Assembly: GCA_046263195.1 (NCBI GenBank)
Contig: JBHELG010000085.1
Span: 1-10,874, forward strand
Length of the DNA stretch: 10,874 nucleotides
Direction of reading: 5' to 3'
DNA from: JBHELG01 sp046263195
GTDB lineage: Bacteria > Actinomycetota > Nitriliruptoria > Nitriliruptorales > JAHWKO01
Part shown: piece after piece, positions 6,254 through 10,874 of the stretch
Layout of the letters: every line of letters begins with the position of its first letter
Numbering within the stretch: the stretch's first letter is position 1
Made by a program: the position numbers and the translations under genes
Notes under the pieces: model-generated
Databases searched by the model: none
What the model saw: the letters and a program-made list of their open reading frames with translations, nothing else
What the model was told of the DNA's origin: nothing

Positions 6254-6997
6254 ATGTCCAGCAACGACACGGTCCGCTCACGAAGGACCCGCCTCGTGCT
6301 CACCGCGGTCGGCCTGCTCGTGGCCGCCGCTGCGATCGTCGGGGTCATCTGGTTCTTCGGCCGTGAGACTCCAGTCCAAGTGGGCATCGACCGCGCCACC
6401 AGCGAGGTCGAGGCGACAGATGCCGCCGCTGCGCCCAGTCGATCGACCGACGGCGTGTGGAGCGTGGACACCAGCGTGGGTGAGTTCTCGGTCGAGGACA
6501 CGACGGGTACGTTCGTCGGCTTCCGGGTCCAGGAGGAACTCGCCAACATCGGCGCGAACGAAGCGGTCGGCCGGACCCCGAAGGTGGAAGGATCGATCAC
6601 GATCGAAGCAGGCAGGCTGACAGCAGCCCAGTTCGTGGCCGACCTCACCGGCATCGTCAGCAACGAGCCGCGTCGCGACAGGAGGATCCAGGAGGCGCTC
6701 GAGACGAGCACCCACCCGACCGCTACGTTCACATTGATGCAACCGGTCGAGCTCGGCGACGTCACGAGCGGCGAGGTCGTACGGGTGGAAGCACCTGGCA
6801 CGCTGACCATCCATGGCGTCTCCAACCGCGTGAACGTCCCCATCGCAGCGGTGCTGCGGGGCGACACGATCGTCGTGACCGGCGCGTTCGAGGTGACCTT
6901 CGCCGACTACGGCGTGCAGGTGCCCTCCGCGCCCATCGTCTTGTCCGCCGAGGACCATGGCCAGGTCGAATTGCAGCTCTACCTGACACGTAGCTGA
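6254..6997 (+). CDS. YceI-family protein with an N-terminal membrane anchor
   Basis: YceI-like proteins form a lipocalin-like barrel that binds isoprenoid or other amphiphilic molecules outside the cytoplasm. The 247-residue protein has a basic start (RSRRTR), one hydrophobic segment at about 14-35 (LVLTAVGLLVAAAAIVGVIW), an Ala/Ser/Asp linker to about 65, then the YceI domain from about 67. Family signs include GVWSVDTSVGEFSV, FVGFRVQEEL, LTIHGVSNRVNVPI and GAFEVTFADYGV near the end. No clear signal-peptidase site follows the hydrophobic segment, so it is probably anchored with the barrel outside. ATG 6254 has GAGG (6244-6247) 6 bases upstream. It precedes the copper operon in the same direction but is about 190 bases away, with the CsoR operator between them, so it is probably a separate transcript. 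A role in copper handling is suggested only by position. Confidence 0.88.
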   Translation: MSSNDTVRSRRTRLVLTAVGLLVAAAAIVGVIWFFGRETPVQVGIDRATSEVEATDAAAAPSRSTDGVWSVDTSVGEFSVEDTTGTFVGFRVQEELANIGANEAVGRTPKVEGSITIEAGRLTAAQFVADLTGIVSNEPRRDRRIQEALETSTHPTATFTLMQPVELGDVTSGEVVRVEAPGTLTIHGVSNRVNVPIAAVLRGDTIVVTGAFEVTFADYGVQVPSAPIVLSAEDHGQVELQLYLTRS

Positions 6998-7057
6998 GTC
7001 GGTGTTCAGCTCGGGCCCGATTGTCCGTTCTCGGCTGGGGAGTGTGGCCTCGCTGAC

Positions 7058-7075
7058 CTGGTCTGACCCGACCAG
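7058..7075 (+). terminator. Weak hairpin after the YceI gene
   Basis: CTGGTC (7058-7063) pairs perfectly with GACCAG (7070-7075) around a 6-base loop, 60 bases after the YceI stop. There is no T-tract, so it is at best a weak terminator. Confidence 0.25.
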
Positions 7076-7120
7076 AACCTGCGGCTTAGGGAGCACTCCG
7101 TCAGTGGGCTCTAGCTACCC

Positions 7121-7140
7121 ATACCCCCTACGGGTATAGT
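7121..7140 (+). promoter_or_regulatory. CsoR operator overlapping the -10 box of the copper operon
   Basis: ATACCCCCTACGGGTAT (7121-7137) is a GC-centred palindrome of the TACCC...GGGTA type recognised by CsoR, and the window encodes a CsoR at the end of the same operon. TATAGT (7135-7140) overlaps its right arm and makes a good -10; TAGCTA (7112-7117), 17 bases upstream, is a weak -35. Transcription would start near 7147, leaving a leader of about 43 bases before the chosen start of the first gene. Apo-CsoR on this site would block RNA polymerase. Confidence 0.8.
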
Positions 7141-7189
7141 GCCGGTAGTGACCCGCGTAGTGGAGAAGTCGGGGAGCCGGAGGCCGGTC

Positions 7190-7915
7190 TTGATTCTCGA
7201 CAGCGAGATTCTCGTGGTCTGGTTCATATTGGCCGCGTTGTCCACCGCCTACGTGGCGTGGGACAGCTTCGTGCGGCGCAACCCAGAGATGACTGTGATG
7301 AAGTGGGGCTGGGTCCTCGTCACGCTCTACATGGGGCCAGTGGGCCTCGCCCTCTACGTCCTGACCGACAAAGAGCCCCGGCCGGGAGAGCATGAGGAGT
7401 TCGTCAAGCCCCTGTGGAAGCAGGGCGTGGGCTCGACCGTGCACTGCGTCGCCGGCGACGCCACGGGCATCATCGCAGCGGCGGCGATCGTTTCCGCCCT
7501 TGGCCTACCCATGTGGCTAGACCTCATCATCGAGTATGCCGCCGGCTTCGGCTTCGGCCTGTTCATCTTCCAGTCCCTGTTCATGAAGCAGATGGCCGGA
7601 GGCTCCTACGCCACCGCTCTGCGCCGCTCCTTCATGCCCGAGTGGCTGTCGATGAACACCATGGCCGGGGGGATGTTCTTCGTCATGACCCTGCTCATGA
7701 TGGGCCGAGACATGCGCGCCATGCAGCCCACCCAACCGCAGTTCTGGTTCGTCATGTCCCTCGCAGTGATCGTCGGGTTCTTCACCGCCTACCCGGTCAA
7801 CCTCTGGCTCGTCGCCCAGAACCTCAAGCACGGGCTCATGACGGTACGTACCGGCCCGGAAGCCCAGCACGACATGCAGCACCACGGGCAGGCTGCCAGC
7901 GGAGGAGCACGCTGA
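7190..7915 (+). CDS. DUF4396 multi-pass membrane protein, first gene of the CsoR-controlled copper operon
   Basis: I recognise a DUF4396-type membrane protein; its function is not established. TTG 7190-7192 is preferred: GGAGG (7179-7183) lies 6 bases upstream, it gives the typical short hydrophobic start MILDSEILVVWFILAALST, and it lies after the expected transcription start. GTG 7139, which opens the longest frame, falls inside the -10 box. The 241-residue product has about six hydrophobic segments (roughly 6-24, 39-59, 90-107, 109-132, 155-172 and 186-205). The conserved-looking loop TVHCVAGDATG lies before the third. Helix five has methionines at 158, 162, 166 and 170, flanked by 155, 171, 175 and 178. 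The tail carries HDMQHHG. The stop is one base from the multicopper oxidase start. A role in copper transfer or uptake is inferred from the operator, neighbours and Met/His residues. Confidence 0.85.
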   Translation: MILDSEILVVWFILAALSTAYVAWDSFVRRNPEMTVMKWGWVLVTLYMGPVGLALYVLTDKEPRPGEHEEFVKPLWKQGVGSTVHCVAGDATGIIAAAAIVSALGLPMWLDLIIEYAAGFGFGLFIFQSLFMKQMAGGSYATALRRSFMPEWLSMNTMAGGMFFVMTLLMMGRDMRAMQPTQPQFWFVMSLAVIVGFFTAYPVNLWLVAQNLKHGLMTVRTGPEAQHDMQHHGQAASGGAR

Positions 7916-7916
7916 C

Positions 7917-9101
<1,185 letters not shown>

Positions 9102-9184
9102 ATCAACTGGCGGTCTGTGGACACCGACTCGTGCCGGCCAGCGCAATAACCCTCAGGAGCATCCTCAAAATCGGAGGTCAAACC

Positions 9185-9388
9185 ATGAAGCGCACCTGTG
9201 CCGTCCCTGGTATCTCCTGCGGGCACTGCAAGTCCGCGATTGAGGGTGAAGTCTCAAACATCCCCGCTGTGGTGGACGTCGAAGTCGACGTCGACAACCA
9301 GACGGTCGTGGTCGAGGGCGAGGCAAGCGAGGAGAGCATACGGACCGCCATTGACGAGGCCGGATATGACGTCGCGGCGGTGTCGTGA
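9185..9388 (+). CDS. copZ: CopZ-like heavy-metal-associated (HMA) copper chaperone
   Basis: A 67-residue single HMA domain that should bind Cu(I) in the cytoplasm and pass it to partners. The metal loop is GISCGHC (C12, C15), a variant of the usual GMxCxHC with Ile for Met. It is followed by a typical amphipathic helix KSAIEGEVSNI, the strand VVDVEVDVDNQTVVVEG and the C-terminal AIDEAGYDV. ATG 9185 has GGAGG (9173-9177) 7 bases upstream. The 83-base gap after the oxidase gene shows no CsoR-type palindrome, so the gene is probably expressed from the promoter at 7121. Its stop overlaps the csoR start by 4 bases. The usual client, a CopA-type ATPase, is not in the window. Confidence 0.92.
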   Translation: MKRTCAVPGISCGHCKSAIEGEVSNIPAVVDVEVDVDNQTVVVEGEASEESIRTAIDEAGYDVAAVS

Positions 9389-9669
9389 AGCAGGGCTACT
9401 CGGATCAGCGCGACGAACTGGTGCAACGCTTGCGTCGCGTCGAAGGCCAGATCCGCGGACTCCAACGCATGGTCGAGGCCGACGAGTACTGCATCGACAT
9501 CCTCACCCAGGTCGCTGCCGCCTCCAAGGCGCTGCAGAGCGTCGCGGTCCGCCTGCTCGACGAACACCTGCGCCACTGCGTCACCGCGGCCGCCTCAGCC
9601 GATCGGGAGGGCAGTCAGGCCCAAGTGGACGAGGCCACCCGCGCCATCGAACGTCTCCTGCGCAGCTGA
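9385..9669 (+). CDS. csoR: CsoR, copper-sensing transcriptional repressor
   Basis: A 94-residue, all-helical DNA-binding protein of the CsoR/RcnR family (DUF156). It has the helix signature LVQRLRRVEGQIRGLQRMVE and the full Cu(I) ligand set: C36 in EYCIDILTQ, then H61 and C65 in HLRHC. Positions match the C36/H61/C65 set of M. tuberculosis CsoR, and Y35 is also present. This points to copper rather than nickel/cobalt, formaldehyde or persulfide sensing. The GTG start overlaps the copZ stop (GTGA, 9385-9388), which implies translational coupling. It should repress the operon at the operator 7121-7137 and release DNA when Cu(I) binds, controlling its own synthesis as the last gene of that operon. 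Confidence 0.95.
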   Translation: MKQGYSDQRDELVQRLRRVEGQIRGLQRMVEADEYCIDILTQVAAASKALQSVAVRLLDEHLRHCVTAAASADREGSQAQVDEATRAIERLLRS

Positions 9670-9765
9670 AATCGATCGAACATGTACCGGCGCCAGACAG
9701 GAGGAGTGGCGAGGCTCACGCCAGGCGATTCCGCCCAAAGAACCAGTGTCGCCGCTGCGGTGCGA

Positions 9766-9787
9766 GGACGCCGATGACCCGGCGTCC
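9766..9787. terminator. Hairpin between convergent csoR and YbhN-type genes
   Basis: GGACGCC (9766-9772) pairs perfectly with GGCGTCC (9781-9787) around an 8-base loop, in the 144-base gap where two converging genes end. There is no T-tract on either side, so a bidirectional terminator of the U-less kind reported in actinobacteria is possible but unproven. Confidence 0.35.
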
Positions 9788-9813
9788 GATCTGGTCAAGA
9801 TACAGCCCGCTGG

Positions 9814-10857
9814 TCACTGTTCGCGGAAGTCGGCTTCGCCCTCACCCTGCGGCGATGGCAGGGCGAGCTGTCGTAAAGGGCGTGCGCCGAGCGTCGGCAG
9901 CGCGGCCAGCCCCACCACCACGGGAAGCCAGTGGCTGATGAGACGCCAGCCGAGCGTCGCTGCGGTGGCGGCCGCGGCCGTGCCGCCGCCGCCCACGAGA
10001 ACGCCGATCATCGTCGCCTCCACCACTCCCACACCCCCGGGCGTGATGGGCACGGTCGCGGCGAGCTGAGCCGCGACGAAGGCAAGCGGCAGGAAACGCA
10101 GCGGCGTCCCTTGCCCGATGGTCGCGCTGACCACCAGGAGCGCGCCGAGGTCGAGCAACCAGCTCATCGCAGCCCAGCCTGCCGCTGCGCTCAACGCAGC
10201 GCGATTGTTGCCCAGCACGCTGACCACCGTCACCCCTCGCAGCGCAGTCGCTTCCACCCGGTTCGGGTCCAGCCATCGCCGCAATGGGCCCCGGGCGAAC
10301 AGCCCCGCCAGCCGCGCCGCCAAAGAGGCGACGAAACGAGGACGACGCACGACTGCAAGCGCCCCTACTGCAGCGGCACCGATTAGCAGCGCTGCCGCAC
10401 CGCCCGCGACCACCTCACGACCCACACTGCCGCCTCCGAGCGCTGGCAGCGCAGCCAACGGCAGGATGACGACCAGCACGCCGAACGACACGACACCAGT
10501 CGCCGCGAGCGCGCTGGTCGCCCGTGCCGCGTCGACTCCATGACGCGCGAGGATCGCAACGGTCACCGCCAGCCCCGTCGCCCCGCCTGCGGGGAGGATT
10601 CGGCTGAGCGCATTGCGGGCGAACGCCAGCCGCAGCAACAGCGCATGCCGCGGCTGCTCGCCGCCGACCTTGAGTACGACCCGGAGGAGCTCGGCCTGGA
10701 CCGCAACGGCAGCCAGGGTGAACCCGATGACGGCCGGCGGAAGCCACCACTGCGCCCGGGCGAGGGCCTGTGCCGTCGCGCGCAGGCCGGATAGCTGCGG
10801 AGCGACCGCCGCCACACCCAAAAAGACTGTGAACAGCATCGCCGCACGGCGGAGCAA
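9814..10857 (-). CDS. YbhN/UPF0104-type polytopic membrane protein (lysylphosphatidylglycerol synthase TM family)
   Basis: A 347-residue, very hydrophobic Ala/Val/Leu/Gly-rich protein with about eight membrane segments. The conserved C-terminal motif VPITPGGVGVVEATMIG (about 269-285) and the earlier RNALSRILPAGGATGLAV (about 81-98) mark the family related to the flippase half of MprF and to YbhN. Members are implicated in moving lipids or lipid-linked sugars across the inner membrane; the substrate here is unknown. The TTG at 10855-10857 is a possible start, with AAGG (10872-10869) as a rather distant ribosome binding site. The frame remains open to the right edge, so the true N-terminus may lie outside; ATG 10837-10839 is another candidate. 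It ends 144 bases from csoR on the opposite strand and need not belong to the copper system. Confidence 0.85.
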   Translation of the reverse strand: MLRRAAMLFTVFLGVAAVAPQLSGLRATAQALARAQWWLPPAVIGFTLAAVAVQAELLRVVLKVGGEQPRHALLLRLAFARNALSRILPAGGATGLAVTVAILARHGVDAARATSALAATGVVSFGVLVVILPLAALPALGGGSVGREVVAGGAAALLIGAAAVGALAVVRRPRFVASLAARLAGLFARGPLRRWLDPNRVEATALRGVTVVSVLGNNRAALSAAAGWAAMSWLLDLGALLVVSATIGQGTPLRFLPLAFVAAQLAATVPITPGGVGVVEATMIGVLVGGGGTAAAATAATLGWRLISHWLPVVVGLAALPTLGARPLRQLALPSPQGEGEADFREQ

Positions 10858-10874
10858 CCCATGGCCCGCCTTGT

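Noticed and set aside
7011..7020. Perfect palindrome TCGGGCCCGA after the YceI stop
   Set aside because: It has no loop for a terminator hairpin and resembles no operator I know; it is probably chance.

Overview
The window is GC-rich, and its genes use mostly G or C at third codon positions. An arsenate reductase of the low-molecular-weight-phosphatase type, an ArsR with an N-terminal Cys-Cys pair, a CsoR-type copper regulator and a two-domain multicopper oxidase together suggest a high-GC Gram-positive (Actinomycetota). Nothing here fixes the genus. It looks like an accessory or stress-response region with a transposon edge, metal-resistance genes and several decaying genes.

Layout. Positions 1-365 hold the right end of an IS3-family insertion sequence whose transposase carries a 66-bp in-frame hairpin-forming insert. 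An intact glutamate dehydrogenase follows (554-1843, +), then a small unrecognised gene on the minus strand (1896-2141). Next is an arsenic cluster: arsM (arsenite methyltransferase, minus strand) diverges from arsR and arsC (plus strand). The control region between arsM and arsR carries a 16-bp direct repeat. All three ars genes are disrupted by 1-4 base indels and no arsenite efflux gene is visible, so the cluster looks decayed, unless the base calls are wrong there. An intact class III-like polyhydroxyalkanoate synthase (4293-5582, -) follows. Behind it lies a scrambled fragment of a GT39-type glycosyltransferase C-terminus (5774 to about 5990, -), overlapped by an unrecognised coding-like stretch on the plus strand.

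The best-preserved unit is the copper region. A membrane-anchored YceI-like protein (6254-6997) precedes an operon with a textbook CsoR operator (7121-7137) over its -10 box. The operon reads DUF4396 membrane protein, membrane-anchored multicopper oxidase, CopZ-like Cu(I) chaperone, CsoR. The last four genes are tightly packed: a 1-nt gap, an 83-nt gap with a good ribosome binding site, then a 4-nt overlap. Copper binding by CsoR should release the operator, giving an autoregulated copper response. No P-type copper ATPase is visible. The DUF4396 protein carries a methionine stripe at every fourth residue of a predicted membrane helix, so it is the most interesting candidate for a copper-handling membrane partner of the oxidase.

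The window closes with a YbhN-type (lysylphosphatidylglycerol synthase transmembrane family) polytopic membrane protein on the minus strand, open to the right edge.
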